Counted from the stretch's first letter, positions 1 through 14,298 are shown. The stretch: 64,000 bases of DNA from Chamaea fasciata (GCA_029207755.1 JARCOQ010000005.1:43301621-43365620), one strand, 5' to 3'. Notes: generated from the letters alone by a model not told the origin. Made by a program: numbers and translations.

Positions 1-3000
1 AAGGGAATTTAGGTTGAATACTTATGAAGTCAATTTGCTGGCTGAAGTGGTAGGAATTTCTTTCTGCTTCTCTTGAGGTGCTCTCCTGATGACCTGCAAT
101 CCCTGTCTAGGTTCTGGGCATCTCCTGCTGGCACTGGCATCAAACTGGTAGGGGACAGATGGATTAAGGTTCCCTTCCCTCAGCAGCTTTAGTTTAAAGC
201 TCTCTTCACCAGCTTGGCAAGCCCATGACCAAAGATGTTCCTCCCTTCCTCTGACAGATGGACACACACATGGACCCCTCTGTACTGCATTATGCTTGAA
301 TTCATGTGATTCCTGAATCTTCCTGATTCACCTATATGTCCAATTGCTTTATTATTTTGGTAATAAATGAAAAATTATTTTTGTGGAAGGCTTGTGAAAA
401 ATATTGTCGATTTTCTTAAAATGTTAGCCTGTCAAGACCAAGAGGTTATGTTATTGTTGATCTAGAAATATGTTGCACAGAGTCTAGGCAAATGTGGACA
501 GCAGCAGAAGCGTTCACAAGCAACATTTAATCTCCTTCTTGGGACTGAAAATCTAAACTTCTTGAGGAGAAAAGTCTACTGTAAGAATTGAAGACATAGA
601 AAGATTAAGGCAAAAAATAAACATTACCACTTGTCACAGCTTCCTCAGACATGCAAATCCAACCCCCCAGCCATATGGCATTTCATTCAAGAATGAAAAC
701 TTACTCAAGTGTTGTGTCTCTTAAGAGTGTTCAGTACTTCCCTCTGGTGGTCTGTCCCATAAAATATCCAGAAAAGAAATTGCTTGAACCATTCTCTTTG
801 AACTTAGGACCGTTTGTGAAGATGTAGATGCACAGAAGTTTGTATCAGTTTTCAGATGAAGTCTGAGGTGTCTTCGACTAGGAGATGGTCAAAAACATTT
901 TAAAATTATAGAATGTTTTCTAACACGATCTGGGTTTCCAGTTTGGATTATGTATGTTGTATTTGTGAATTTCAACTAAACTTCAAAGCTTAGGAAAACT
1001 ACCAGATGACATTTCTTTCAGTTTTTAAAAAAGCGAGAATGAAAGCCAGCTGTGTACGATTTTGGACAACTTAACTTCTTAATCCCTTTAGGAAAGACAG
1101 CCAGGGAATCAGCACATTTTCTGTTTTCTGATATCATTGTACAGATACACCTCCAACTCTACCATGATGTCTTTATGTGCTGCCATTATTATTTTGTGTT
1201 TCCTATAAAATGTATTCTTGCAGAAATTATGACACTAATAGAATGACATTGTGTACTTTTGCTACTCTTGTATTTTCTAAAACAATCAATTTTCACTATT
1301 TCCTTCTTTTATCATTCAAATATAGATACATCTAACTTCAATTTAGAGTTAGTGTCATCAGTATTTTCAATTTTTTTTGGTGATGAGCACCTAAAATAGG
1401 GTTTTAATATAGGCATCCACAGAAAAAAAAAGATGAGGTCAATAACTATGGCTAACACTTGAAAAGTGGTGCCATATTCAAATTTGTTCTCTTCATTTCA
1501 GTGAAATATTTATCTTTCTGCTCTTTTCTCATACATTTGCCTACATAGTCTATTTACTACTGTTATTACATAAATACTTACTCTGTGAAAGATATCCAAG
1601 AAGTTGCTATCCTCTTCACTTTTTCACTTTCTTCTGCAAGATCATATTTTAAAATCCACTTCTTAGTTAATTACTGTTGCAGGGACTTAAACCGCATTCA
1701 AGGTAAAATATACAACAACTGAACCTAAATTAGAAAACTCATTCTGTTAGCTCTAATGCTGAATTATCACTGGTTTTCAAAGTTCTGAGGTGCTTTCAAA
1801 TTTTGGAGGATGCAGGAAAGGCAAGGATATCCAAGCCATAGATCTATTTTTCATGGATGGGAACTTAAGCAGAGTTAGGTATGGACCTGTCTTGAGAAAT
1901 GGGATTTCCACTGGAAGAATAGTTTGAAAATTAGTAGTAATTCATCCCATTTATGTCAGCCTTCAGAGTTTTCTTATACAAAAATAATTTCTAGTAGAAT
2001 ATAAGTGAGACTAATCTTGTCATGTAAACCTGAGAAAAATGTATATTTTGAAGGTCACCACTGAGGTGGGTACCTGAAATGGATTTCAAATTCCTGTATT
2101 GAACTTGGGCATGTATTTTGGCAGAAAAATACAGAACAAGGTACTCAAATATCTTGCCCAAGATTGTGTGTTAAAAGATTGACTGTTCTATTGACTTCCC
2201 ACACAGTCAGAATCTGAGAAAGATAAAAGATACAGTATTACTTATAGCCCACCAGAAATCTGATAAGAAATTTCACTTTAAGTAATAATACCCTTGAATG
2301 GAAATAAAAAGTTAAAAGTTTTGATTTATTGTTCTGTGTGAAAGAGGAAACACAATTTTTAAAAATCCATTTAAGAAGAAAAGCAACAACAAACAGAAAA
2401 CAATTTCATTTTCAGCTTTTTCTTTAGCTAGACATCCCATCTTCCTAAATCTCTGAGAGGCCACCAAATGACTCCACAGGCAGGTGGAAATTCAGTAGCT
2501 GAAAGGATATGGCATTCTGACACAGCATTCAGGCTATCTGGCAAGCAGACAGGTGAGAAACCAAGCACAGAAGCAGATAATTTGTCTCAAATACTTAATC
2601 CCTTAGTTAAGGTTTAGAGAATCAATATAGAATCATGGGGTATTTTAGTCTGATATAACTGGCTTTTCAGTCTATCTTAAGAGTAGTTTGCATGGTCAGA
2701 ATGGCTTCCACCAGGGATCTCAAAGCACTTCTCAAATGCACTTGAATGAAGTCTTCTAATGAATTGTTTTCATTGGGCAAGAAACAAACACAAGAGTTGA
2801 TGGAAACTTTTTCTTTTACTGGAGATGATCCAAACTAGCATTGCTGAGCACTCCCTTCACTTCAAATGGAAATAATATAAATTGTACACATAATCTCTAA
2901 AGAGAGAGAACCTGTTCTTAGTCTTGTTCTTTCAAAAGTACATATATGTTCTGGAGAGAAAGACAGAAGCAAAGGAGAAAAGGTAGATTCTGATATTATA

Positions 3001-6000
3001 AATAACTCTTATGCTTAAAAATTGCTTAAGCGAGACCTGGACTCAGCTTCCACAATAATTAAATAGAATAAGTTTCAGAGTTGTGCTTTAACCACAGGCC
3101 TGCAAATTTGGCAAGAGTTTTACACATCTGGTTTTATTCATAAAATTTTTAAAACATATGAGCTACTACTATGAGAATAGATAATGCTCACTTTAAACAT
3201 GTGCTGCTGTAAATAAAAAATCTGAGGACAGAAACAACTTATATCCCAAATTGCCCCTGAGAATAGGAAAGTTAAAAAAAATATAAATGGAATTTAAAGC
3301 CTTCGAATGCTGTTCAAGTTGCAAGTTTTATTCCATGATTATATGCAATGACTTAAAATAAATATTTAATATGTGCTGTTTTTCTTGACCTTAAACAAAA
3401 TAAGTCACTGTGTGTCCTCTTAATATTTTCTTTTTTACTGTATTTGTATTCATTCTCTACACACCTTTACCAAGCAGTTTGGATCAAGGAATTCCAGTTT
3501 TTCTTATAACTGAAACATGAGCACCGAATGTAATTTTTAAGATCTACAAAATGACAGTGAGGTGTCAAACTGAAATTAGTGTCTGTGCAAGACCTTTCTG
3601 TAATTTTCTTAAAGCATCAAATATCAAGGTCAGATCTAATTGCATCAATAAGACAATAAGAGGTAAAACAACCCTTGGGGACTCTTTACTCAGCTCCATG
3701 GGACCAGGCCTTTCACTAGAATTCATAAACCAGAAGAAAAAATGACAATGTTTCCCACTGCAATGTGAAAGCATTTATTTACTCCTTTGAGCTTTTATTT
3801 TCATACTATTATTACAGACCTTATCATCATACAGCTACTGTGGTGCATTACTGCCTTCAAAACAAAGGGATTCCCTTTTGACTAAAGCAGATGCCTTCTG
3901 TAACTACCATAGTTTTGACGAAAACTAGCAATGGCATCCCTAAGTTTTTTGGAAAGTGTTTGTTTAGCTTTTGAAGATCAATGCTGTTCTTTAACCTGTT
4001 ACTGCTCTTCTTTCATTATGACTGGAAAAGCTCCCAACAATAAATTGTTATTGACGCCAGAGTAGAATTCATTTTGATAGCATACCCAGCCATTATATTA
4101 AAAATGCAAGCATTATGCTACTTAGGATAATGTGGTACTGCAATATTAAATATTATAATGCAGTTTGGATTGTTATTTAAAGAAAAAAACTCTTATTCAG
4201 GTATTCCAGTGATAGAGAATAGCGTTGGAGTTACATTATCAAACACAAAAGCCATATAAAGGGAAAAAGAAATCTATTTTAAGAAACTTAATATATTTCT
4301 AAAACTAATAGATATGGAAGATAAAAATACAGGAATACAGTTCCCTTACTGTTTTAGAAGGCTTAAGACTAGAGTTTTAGGGGAACACATAAATTTTTTG
4401 AGCAGTTACTTTAATCTTAGGCCTTTGGTATTGTATTTCAAAAGAGGGAAAGAGAGATGGAAATTTTCAGAGCATGGCAGTTCACTCAGATTCCTACAGC
4501 AGGGTGGGAAGAATTGCTGCATGGAGAAGCCTCTCTTTCTCCTCTGACTACAGGTTGCCTTGAGCAATCAGCTTATACTTGATTCCTGACATTTAGAGAG
4601 CTAAAATTAGGCAAGATAAATTCTACCTTATGTTAAATACTTCTCCATGATGACAGAAACACGAAAAAACTGTGAGGTGGAAGATAATGGGATTATCTGC
4701 ATTGCTTGTGCCAGGGGTGCACTGAAGAACCTTTGGTCCTCATCTGAGCTTCGAGAATGCAATGCAGAATGCAAACACGGAACAAGAGAGCACAACCTGC
4801 CCTAGAGAGCTTATTCATTCCTCACTGTCAAACATACTAGCAGTTCTACCAGAGCAGGAGTACCTTCCCCTGCTGCTCTGCTACAAATCTATGATCTCAG
4901 ACATAGTTCAGTAATGAAATTTATAACACAAGTACATAATACATTAGAAACAAAGAAATGTTAATACATTCTATTGATATTTTCTCTGATTCTTAAGGGA
5001 GACTTAATTATTAAGCTTACCAGAATAAGAAGTCTAGTTTCCATCACAAGCTGAAAATATTAACAAATGGAATGTTTTGAGAATTCAAAAGCATTTAAAA
5101 TCATCTGGATTCCTATTCTATGTGTGTTGGGTGGAGAGATAAAGGTTTCTTTATAGCTACAGGTTAGCTTTAGTGTCACACTTTCTCATTAGAGTATATG
5201 GAAGCATCATTTTCTAAGAGATTTAGGAAACATCCAAGACTAAAATCAGATAAAATCGTAGGAAATTCAGGGTATGTTTCCAGACCCACTATCCATGTAG
5301 TATGACTTGTTTTCTATATCCTTCAGGTTGTAGTCATTTCATATCAGTGCAGACTATCACAGAGGATAGAGGTCATAACAGTGGGCAAAATCTCTTCAAT
5401 ATTGGGTGGGTTTTTTTATAGGACAGGCCATGTAATTTTTCTTTGGCCAACTTGGTTTTGTCTTTTCTGTGTGACACACACAAAATGTAGACATATCAAA
5501 TCCTGCTTAATATCCCATTCAAAATGTTGGCCCTGTTTGGCTGCTTATGATCAGCATGCCAAACTTTGCCAGGAAGACACTGTAAATTCTTCTATATTGG
5601 GGACTGAGGTGGAACTGCACCATATTAACTAGTTTTTAAAATTCCAATGACCTCTGCAGGAACTAAAAACATCCCAGCTGCAGCATTAAGAAACAAGCAG
5701 CAGATGTTCCAAAATAAAAAAGTTGCAATGAAAAATCTATTTATTACTGGTTTGTTCTTTAGCAAACTTTATCACAGCATCAAATTTTTAAACATACCTG
5801 AGTGTTGGAGTTGATGACTATTAATTCATTTATTTTCACCAAAAAAAATGTTATAAGTTACTTGCTTGTGAGGCATATGCTGTGAAGTCCAGTAGATTAA
5901 ATATAGCTGGATATATGGTAAAATCTAAGATAAAAATTTAGGGAGTATTATATAACAATAATAGTAATAATTAAGAGGTAATTTAATTTGAAAGCAATTA

Positions 6001-7448
6001 ACCTGTTGCAATTTTTTTAGCTGATACAGTAGTGTCATAACTAAAATCTGAGAACTTCCATCAGACACCTCAAGAGATAAATAAACCCTTTATTAAAAGG
6101 GTTTAGATAGCTACAGTGGAAAATTAAAAGCTGATGATTCATTTTGCTATTACAGAAGAAATAATATTACATTGAATTTATAAATTATTCTTTTTGTCAT
6201 AGAATGCATAATGAATCACAATTTTGTTCATCACTTGCCTATAATTAATTTAACAGGCATAGAGATGGTGTAATATATTTTCTCCAATTCTAACTTTTAT
6301 TAATAGAAGTCTTCCTTTTCAGGTTTAGCATAGGGATCAAGAGGAATGTAGTGTTGGGGTTACAAAGGAGCAAAGAAAATAAGTCTCCTCAAATTTCAGT
6401 TCTGATTTACATAGCAGTCTGTTTAACAGATAAAATGATTCTGTTCTTCACAACAGAACATGCATATTATGAAAGTGTTGTATGCTGTTTTAATGAAGCC
6501 ACAGACTACAATGCAGGGATTCTGAAGGGATTTTTTTCGGATATAGATGCTTACCCAATTGCAGAAACATGCAGAGAATATATACATTTTGTCCTTCATC
6601 CAGCTAATATGCAAACAGTTGTAAGAGTAATGAAATGAATTGTATTACATCAGTGACTCCATAGAAAATATTTATTTTTATGTGTTAATCTATAAAATGT
6701 CAGCTCTCTCTCCATCAAATACCTGTCCTTACTCCTGGAGCAACTTTCAACATTTCTCTTTCTCTGCAGAAAACAGCACAAAAGTTAATAGAAACAGAAT
6801 TTAGTTTTCTAAACTTTCATTTTTGAAGATATCAGTGATATACATTAATATATATTAAGTCTTACTTGAAATATATTCCTTTTTTTTTCAAGATAATACA
6901 TCTATTATTTATGTGACATTTCTCAAAATGAAAGCAGTGCAAGTCTCAGGAGTTTTAGAGGAATTCTGCATGGCACAGACACAGCAGATATAGTGGGTCT
7001 GTGTTGCGTGGGTGTTTGGATATATCAGCAAAAAGGAGCTTGTGGCTTTGTCCTTGTTGCACAGCTATAGTACCCTCAAAGCAGTTCTTAGGTTTTCAAA
7101 GTGGATCCTTGGAGTGCCTACAGTGTCTGGCTCCAGGAGTGCTCCCCAAGACATCCTGAGCACAATGTGGCTGGAGGAGGCTGGCAGAGAGGAGCTGCCC
7201 TGTCAGACCCATCAGAATATCCTTAAGCAACCTGTGAATCACTCTGATACGGAGCATGCCAAGTGCCCAGTAATCCCCAGCTCAGGTCACACCTGGGAAA
7301 GAGAAAAGGGAGGTCCTGCACCCACAGCATCCTCTTAGGTCCCTCTCCTTAAGGAATACCTGTGATCCGTCCAGCAAAACCATTTACTTTAGGTCTCTTC
7401 TCACCAAAAATGAATCTGTAGTGTTAGGTGACCGTCTCATATTGTAAT
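1..7448. other. AT-rich DNA, no gene recognised
   Basis: Both strands show only short chance ORFs (under 110 codons) with no coding-like codon use, no convincing splice sites and no known protein motif. There is no CR1 or LTR signature. The only local structure noted is a perfect 10-bp inverted repeat at 6,082-6,105. The stretch 7,020-7,340 is somewhat richer in G+C, but its open frame has no recognisable domain. Confidence 0.6.
6082..6105. repeat. Short perfect inverted repeat (10-bp arms, 4-nt loop)
   Basis: The left arm TAAACCCTTT (6,082-6,091) is the exact reverse complement of AAAGGGTTTA (6,096-6,105), with loop ATTA. The stem stops there because the next bases do not pair. No gene or mobile-element end is seen beside it, so it may be a chance hairpin. 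Confidence 0.7.
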
Positions 7449-7675
7449 TGCAGAATGATCTGGGTTGGAAGGGATAGTTCCAACTCTCTGCCATGGGTAG
7501 GGTTACCTTCCACTAGACCAGACTCAGAGCCCCACTGAACCTGGTCTTCGACACTTCTTGGGCTGGGCATCCAGCTGCGCTAGACAACCTGTTCCAGTGT
7601 CTCGCCAACCTCGCAGTAAAGAATTTCTTCATAATATCTAATCTATATCTACCCTCTTCCAGTTTAAAGGACAGA
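7449..7675 (-). mobile_element. CR1 LINE fragment, 3' end
   Basis: On the plus strand this is the reverse complement of a CR1 3' end: an octamer-like tail, then 'GGGTTGGAAGGGA', 'CTGCCATGGGTAGGG', 'CCACTAGACCAG' and 'ACCTGTTCCAGTGTCTC', in the order found in avian CR1. The minus strand translates to the C-terminus of the CR1 ORF2 reverse transcriptase, with a block like 'GRYRLDIMKKFF' followed by 'RHWNRL'. CR1 copies are usually 5'-truncated, and this one keeps only about 230 bp. It has many substitutions and small indels, so it is old and inactive. Confidence 0.9.
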
Positions 7676-8940
7676 CCTGCATGTGATGTAGCCCAGGTCA
7701 GTAAATTATTTAGAGTGAAAAATGCATTGGACCCCACCCCCATCCTGCTGTGAAAAAGGCAATGTAAATATGGTCTCTCTGTAAACAGTGCAAAGCACAA
7801 GTTCTCATCCAGTATCTAGGCTTCCCCAGCCATTCACTTATCCCCAGGGCTGAAAACCAGCCACTTCTCAGCAAATCCCTTTCTAAGCCCAGACATGATT
7901 AGCATATCCAGTAAAGCAAAGTTAATTGCCCTTTTGGGGCAAGCTCTTTCTGTGATAGGTCCTAGAATCTTTGGATTCATCTGTTGCACTCTAGGAACTT
8001 TTTTTTCCCCACTGTCTTCCAACCTAATTTATGATATTTTTTGACACGTACTAACTAGCGCAGTGACTGCATTATAGGGTGTGATGACAGCACATTTTGG
8101 AGTAAGATGGTATTTCATGTCGTAGACAATACGGAGTGGGTGAATACTATGAGTGTCTTGCTAGACGTGCTGTGAGGACTTGTGGTATTTTTTGATGAGA
8201 AAACCTCATGCAGTTGGGTTATGTCTGAGCTACCCCAAAAATGCCCAAGGAACTTGGTGCATTGACATTAAGCATGAGCATAAAGCGCCCTTGCTGGCAT
8301 GGTCTTTTTTATTGGCCTCCCTGCTTTCCCTCAGTTGCCACAGGACTCCTGCCCCTTATCTTTACAGTCTCAGAGCTGTTCTAAGTCCTTCTAGCTCATC
8401 CTTCTTCCATCCACTGAACTCCTCCCACCTCAAAACTTTCCTTGTCCTCTGCCCAACCATTTTCCAAACCTTTCCTAGCCCAGGTTCTTGCTCCCTGACA
8501 CTTCCCGACCACAGGCACAGCTTTTGGCATTGAGGTTCCTGTGCCCCTCTTCTGCATTTTCTGCACCCTGTGGGGGTAGCTGCTGCCACACCAAGCCACA
8601 CTGTTGCAGGCATCTGCTGGTACCTTTCAGCTCAGTTCCACTCATGTCTCTCCAGCAGCAATTGTGCATCTCATTCTGACAGGGATTTAAAAATACTGCT
8701 AAGAGGCATTTATAAAACATTGCCCTAGATGCATTTCAGAGGAAATGTTCAATAAAAATGGGGAAAAGAAAGCCCTCCCTGAAGGAGCATTCCCTCCTCC
8801 ACCAGCCACAGAAATTTTCTGGGAGGATCTTCTAGGGTTTATTTAGTTTTCTCTCTTAAAAAGATTGGCAAATGTTTTTAGGAGCCTTTGGCTTTGTCTC
8901 AAAACCTTAATAAAGCATTAAGGAGAATTACATAATTTAA
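7676..8940. other. Unannotated DNA between CR1 fragments
   Basis: The part 8,280-8,660 is pyrimidine-rich on the plus strand and opens short frames on both strands, but none has a recognisable domain or splice context. Its CT-rich, low-complexity composition explains the open frames. No repeat family was recognised. Confidence 0.5.
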
Positions 8941-9060
8941 AGGCAGCAAAGGCCAAGTAGGTCATGCAGTGCAACTTCTCAGCAGTGCAATCTGGCATTG
9001 TTCAACATATTTAGTGGTGCCTTTGTCCAGTCTAGATCTGATTTACAAGGGATAAGGCTT
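8941..9060 (-). mobile_element. Probable old CR1-type LINE relic
   Basis: The plus strand has 'AAAGGCCAAGTAGGTCATGC', 'CAGTGCAACTTCTCAGCA' and then 'TTTGTCCAGTCTAGATCTGA'. These match the spacing and wording of the reverse-complemented 3' end of older CR1 subfamilies ('..CCAACTAGTCCATC..', '..TTTGTCCAGTCTAG..'). The match is from memory of the family pattern and is degraded, so the subfamily and exact ends are uncertain. Confidence 0.4.
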
Positions 9061-9988
9061 TTGACAGTTTGCAACTTTTAATCTTTAGAGGTTTACTACA
9101 TAAGTGTGATACATGTGACTTACAGATAAAGAAACTTGTCTTTTACACCATACTAATTTCACTTATGTCAAAAGTCTGTAAAGTCAAAACATACTTTTAT
9201 AGCTCAGCAGCAACTTAAAGTGTAAAACAGATACTCAGTAATTCTCTCTTTTCTGCTCATTCACAAGAGAAAAAGAGCCCTGACTAAGCAAGACCTCTCT
9301 CTTTCTATAATTGTCAGTGCACCTCACCTGTTTTCAACCCTAATATCAGCTCTTCTGGATGAGTGTGTCTTTTTATTCACCCTTCTCTCATTTCTCTTTC
9401 CACTTTTGACCTTTTAAGTTATTTCCCAATACCTTTTCTCAGAGGCTTTGGGGGATTTTATGAAATACTTCAGAGTGTTCAGAAAAGCTGTAGGATGCCT
9501 GAAATTCACTGTTAGTCCTCTGATTTACTATAGCAGTAAATCAGAAAACCACTGTTCCAGTGAAACAAACAAGGACTTCTCTGCAGTTCAAATGCCACCT
9601 CATTTCTGCTGTCGTCTGCTGTTTCTCAGCTTCATCTTTCACTTCCAACAAAATTTGGAAATCAGTAATTCTGATAAGAGAGATTTTATTCTAAATTTTA
9701 GAGCAGCAGATAAGATGTGCCAGCTTGATTTTTAATACTTGTGTCAAGCAGGATTTTGTTCTGGCAGGCAACAGTGATGCAAATTTGCATGCTTAGTTGG
9801 GCAGGCAAGAAATATCACATTGATTTGAGCAGGACTACACGGAGGCACAAATTCATCATGGATGATTTTGTGATGGTGTAGTTGCCACATGACAAAATGG
9901 AACAACTAGGCTTGTGTTAGTGCTGAACAAATAACTTCACAGGATTTGAACTTTATCTAAACCTGTATTAAGGCCATTCACAGACTTG
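9061..9988. other. AT-rich DNA between CR1 relics
   Basis: A 95-codon plus-strand frame at 9,448-9,735 has no recognisable motif or splice context and is treated as chance. No repeat family was recognised here. Confidence 0.5.
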
Positions 9989-10740
9989 TAGAATCAAAGA
10001 ATATTTTAAGTTGGAAGAGACTAACAAGGATCATCCAAGTTTGACTCCTGGTCCTGCACAGGGCAGACCAAGAGTTGCACCACATGTCTGAGAGCATTGT
10101 TCAAATGCTTCTTGAACTCTGTCAGGCTGGTGCTGTGACCACCTCCCTGAGGAGTCTATTCCAGCACCCAACCATCTTCTGGGAGAAGAAACTTTTTCTG
10201 GTATATAAACTAACATTTTCTGACTCAGTTTCATGCTCTTTCCTTGAGTCCTGCAACCACAGAGAAAAGATTGGTACCTGCCCCTCTGCTTCTGCTCTTG
10301 AGAATGTTGCAGACTGCAATGAGGTACCTCAGTCTCTTCCTCTCCAGGCTGAACAGATGAAGTGACCTCAGCCACTCCTTGTACAGCTTCCCCTCAAGAT
10401 TCTTCATCGTATTTGTAGCCCTCCTTTGGATGCTTCTAATAGCTTTATTTCTCATACTGTGGCACCCAAAACTGGCCCCAGCACTGCAGGTGAGGCCGCC
10501 CCAGTGCAGAGCAGAGGGGACAATCCACTTCCTTGCCTGGCTGGCCATGCTGTGCCTGGTGCCCCCAGGACATCCCAGGTTGTCTGGTGCCTCCTGGCTG
10601 CCAGGGCACTGCTGGCTCACGTTCAACTTGCCATTGAGAAGGACCCCCAACTCCCTGTTCCTGGCTCTCAAGTCTCACATTCCCCAGTCTGTCCATACAT
10701 CCAGGGATGCCCCATCCCAGGTGCAGAATCTGTCACCAGC
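9989..10740 (-). mobile_element. CR1 LINE fragment with ORF2 C-terminal remnant
   Basis: The plus-strand left end 'TAGAATCAAAGAAT' is the reverse complement of the CR1 octamer tail, followed by 'AAGTTGGAAGAGACTAACAA' and 'CCTCCCTGAGGAGTCTATTC'. The minus strand carries the C-terminal part of the CR1 ORF2 reverse transcriptase: 'QRRATNTMKNLE' and, further on, 'KEWLRSLHLFSLERKRLRYL', the family's conserved '(Q)RRAT...L..LGLFSLEKRRLRGDL' region. The frame is broken by indels and stops, and the copy ends near 10,740 around 'CCATCCCAGGTGCAGAATCT'. It is the longest CR1 piece here at about 750 bp, against roughly 4.5 kb for a full element, and cannot be active. Confidence 0.92.
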
Positions 10741-13700
10741 AATATTTGTGTGCAATGAAAGAAGGTAAGAACTGTACTAAAAGTGGAATTGAAATAAGAG
10801 GATATCATAAATATTTATGCTTTCAAGTGCTTGAGGTGCCATTTGAGTTGTCAAGTCTTTTTATGTGGAATATTTTCCATGTCTTTCACCTGTTGTTGAA
10901 GGACATTTCTTTGCCAATACATTTTTGGAGCAAAGCATTTCTTGTTATGGTAGTAAATTACAAGATTTACAATTTAGTTTTTGGGGAAGTATTCACAGAG
11001 AATTTAAGTTAAAATGAACAAGATGTGGTCTCCGCTTGAGTGTGAAAGTGCAGTGGATATGGTTTGCTCTGTCATACAACAGGTTGGGATTCTCTCTTCA
11101 GAATTCTTTCTATGTGCCTTAGCCGTATTTGAAATAAATCTGGGTAAAATATTCCCTATTATGTAATGACCATTCTGACAGGTCTACCCAGAGAAAACAC
11201 ATACAAGTTTTGCCTCATTGTAATTTTATGTGCTCAGTTTTTAAGAGGCACTGTTTTTTTCCCATTGGGCTGAAATATTCATAAGTAAAAACAGATTTTT
11301 TTTTTGCAAAACCTGCATTTTTCCACAAATCAAACAAAGTGGAGACCTAGTAAAAGTTTTAAGTTATAAACTATTAATCAAGGTGAAAATTGGACATTAT
11401 ATTGCTATGGAAATAATGATTTTGAGTCACCTTAATTGACTTAATCCTACTGGAATAAAATACTGAATCTCCAAGGTATAAATTTTTTTTTAAGTAATCT
11501 GAATGCTAAACAAGATCATTGTGATTAATGGCTATCCTAATTAATGTAGAATGAATTAATGATGACTTTTGATTTTTTAGAAAAATGACAAAAGGTATCT
11601 TCTGTGGCATATTTTATGTCTAAAAGAGATTAGTGTTTTATTACATATCATTAAATGGTGTGAAACCTCTATTCTTCATTTGCTTTGGAAAGAAATACAT
11701 TGTAGCTTACTGTTTATCAGGTAGTAAAAGCTCAATAAATTAGGTATATCTATACAGGAAGTGTGTAGTACATGTCCTTAAAGAGAAATTAAATTTCTGG
11801 ACATGGAACATTTATAATGAGGCATACCAGACTCAATCTGAAGTGCAACAACAAGCCTTGTTAAATGAATAATAATTCATTTCATACTTTATTTTGAAAA
11901 CAGGGTTTTCAAAAACTAAATAAGGAATTGTATACTCAACAGTATCAACAGATACATATTGATTTTGATAGTCAAACTCTCTTTTTAAAATTGTATCTGA
12001 ATGCATATGCCAAAGAACGTTTATCTTCTGAGAATAGAAATGTTTGAGACAGAGTAATGATGACAGAAAATAAATAATGGGGCTTGGGTTTTTATAGTAT
12101 AATCATTTCTTCTATTTTTTCTTTATTTTATTGTGATACCAAAACTTAAATATTACAAATTATTTGTGTTTATATGAAAGTTCAGGGTAGAACATACTTA
12201 AAATAAGAATTTGATTTTCAAATGCAGTAAATGACAATTATTTGGACTGAAAATGTTTGTCCCAAAGTTTCGTTACAGGTTAAATCAGTATTTTTTTTTC
12301 TGCTGCCTTTGTGTTGGATTTTGAGGGTTTCTTTGATTTTTGTGTAGCTTCATCTTAGTTGGTTATGAAATAGAAGATTTGCAAATTGTCCCCAAACTGC
12401 ATATACTTTGACAGAATAGTGGGGAAATAATATTTTATGTATATTTATTTAAATCCTCCTAAGTATTATTTCTTATATGAAATGGATTGAGAAGACATTT
12501 TCTGCAAAGGGGAGAGATATGTAATGAATTCTCAATACAGTATATTTCTGAATTCAAATAATGTCTGAATTTTCTGTGTTTTAATACAACAGGATTTTCA
12601 TTTCTCATATGGCAGGCAGCACAACTGGGGCTTCCCAGCTCGCTCTTCTCTCACTGCCCAGAAGTTTCATCCCAAAATTCTTTTTGCTGTTTGTGAAATC
12701 CTAAGTCTTCCTTAACAGGATGGTTTTTGGGCAACTTTATAAATGAAAGCTACCATATTGCTACAGACAGCCTTACATATTTTTACTGTTAATTTAAAGA
12801 ATCAGAAAATACATGCATCAATTTACCAAAAAGTGGAGTGAGGCAGCTGAAAAACTCAAAGATTTCTGTTGCCACTAGTCTGTATACACATATAATTGAG
12901 GGGGAGATTAGTTCTTTAGACTGTCTCTGACTTTAAGGGAAATTTCAGTATTCAGCATGAATATCTTGCAGCCTAATCCCAGTGTGCTTGCACACATGCC
13001 TATTTCATATACACCCCACATGTCCCAACACCTGAAAATAGAAAAAAAACTTTGTGTCACATCCTTCCACTGTTTGCTGCTAAAAGAATGGGCATCAGTG
13101 AAAGATACCAAACAATGTTGTATAAATAAGAGTTAGCAGAAGGAGAGGAGATCCACAAGGCAGAAAGGTTCATATGTCTGCCCTCAGCCTGAGAGATCGT
13201 GCATGGTTGTGCCTATTTGAAGAGCTGTGTAAAGACCTGTCCTCAGAAGTCCATCCACCATAACAGATGTGTATTGTTTTCATTTGCTCTATCTCCTTTC
13301 TTGTGATTATTTTATAATGCAGGGCCTGCCAGGCTGATTCTATCTGAACACGTCTCACATTGCCCAGTTGCCTTGAGGAAGAAGAGGGGATGGGACTTGG
13401 TGGGGAAGCTGTGGGCAGCCAGAGCTTCAACCAGCCATTCCTGGCATCAGTGTGTCCCTGTGACTGACATGTAGACTCAGCTCTTCATAGTTAATTCCTA
13501 ATGACACTTTGAAACTCTGAGATAGGTTAAGCTTTGGGAAGGTCTTCCATTTTGGTTAGTTGAAGAGTTTTCTGGGCGAGAAAACCTCCCGGGCCATTTT
13601 CTGAAAAGTCTGCTGAAACAAAATGCTGGAGTTCTGCTCAGAAGAAGTGGGGCACAAGGTTCGTTTCCTTCTTCTAGAGTTATCATAGAAAAGTTCAGCT

Positions 13701-14280
13701 TTTATTTTCACAAGTCATTCTTGCTGTACTGGGAAAAACTATCAATCTCTTGGGCGGTAACCTTTGACCCTTCCCTTTGTTACCTACAAAAGAACTACTG
13801 TGTATTGATTTAAAAAAATAGATGTAATTTATCCACCTCAGCCACTCTTGTTTTTTGCACCTACTAAACAGAGCAGTTTGCTTCATCCTGATTCAATCTA
13901 TTTTTTTGCCTACTGGGAGCACAAGTAATAAAAAGCAATCTTATTTAAAGATCACTGCAGTGGGCTTGTGATAGTTGTTCAATAGTTTCAGTGTTGTAGT
14001 AATCTTTGTTTGATGGTCACCCAGGTTCCCACTAGGTCTAAACACATTAAAGATCTGAGGAAAGTCATTTTCCTTCTTAACAAGAGAATCAATTGGACTC
14101 AACACATAGGTTCAGGCTGATAAAATTAAATTATGTGTACTGAGGAGATGGAATTCTTGCATTTTAGCCTCAAAAGAAACAAATGCTAACCAGCACTGAT
14201 ATTCAAGCTTCAAGCCAGACCAGATAAGAGCATAAAGCTAGACAAGATGATTCTTTTTTGTCTTTTTGATGGTGGTGAGG
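10741..14280. other. AT-rich DNA, no gene recognised
   Basis: Only short chance ORFs occur (86 codons or fewer outside the CR1-adjacent frame near 10.7-11.0 kb). No LTR, CR1 or exon-like block was recognised. Short T or A runs occur (for example near 11,299 and 12,290) but none is a notable array. Confidence 0.55.
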
Positions 14281-14298
14281 TTTTCTTTTCTTTCTTTT

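Noticed and set aside
9310..9400. Minus-strand CAG|GTGAGG donor-like site
   Set aside because: No acceptor tract upstream and the frames before it close quickly.
10031..10768. Several overlapping ORFs of 96-146 codons on both strands
   Set aside because: They lie in the CR1 copy; the minus-strand residues are the broken CR1 ORF2 C-terminus and the plus-strand frames are its shadow.
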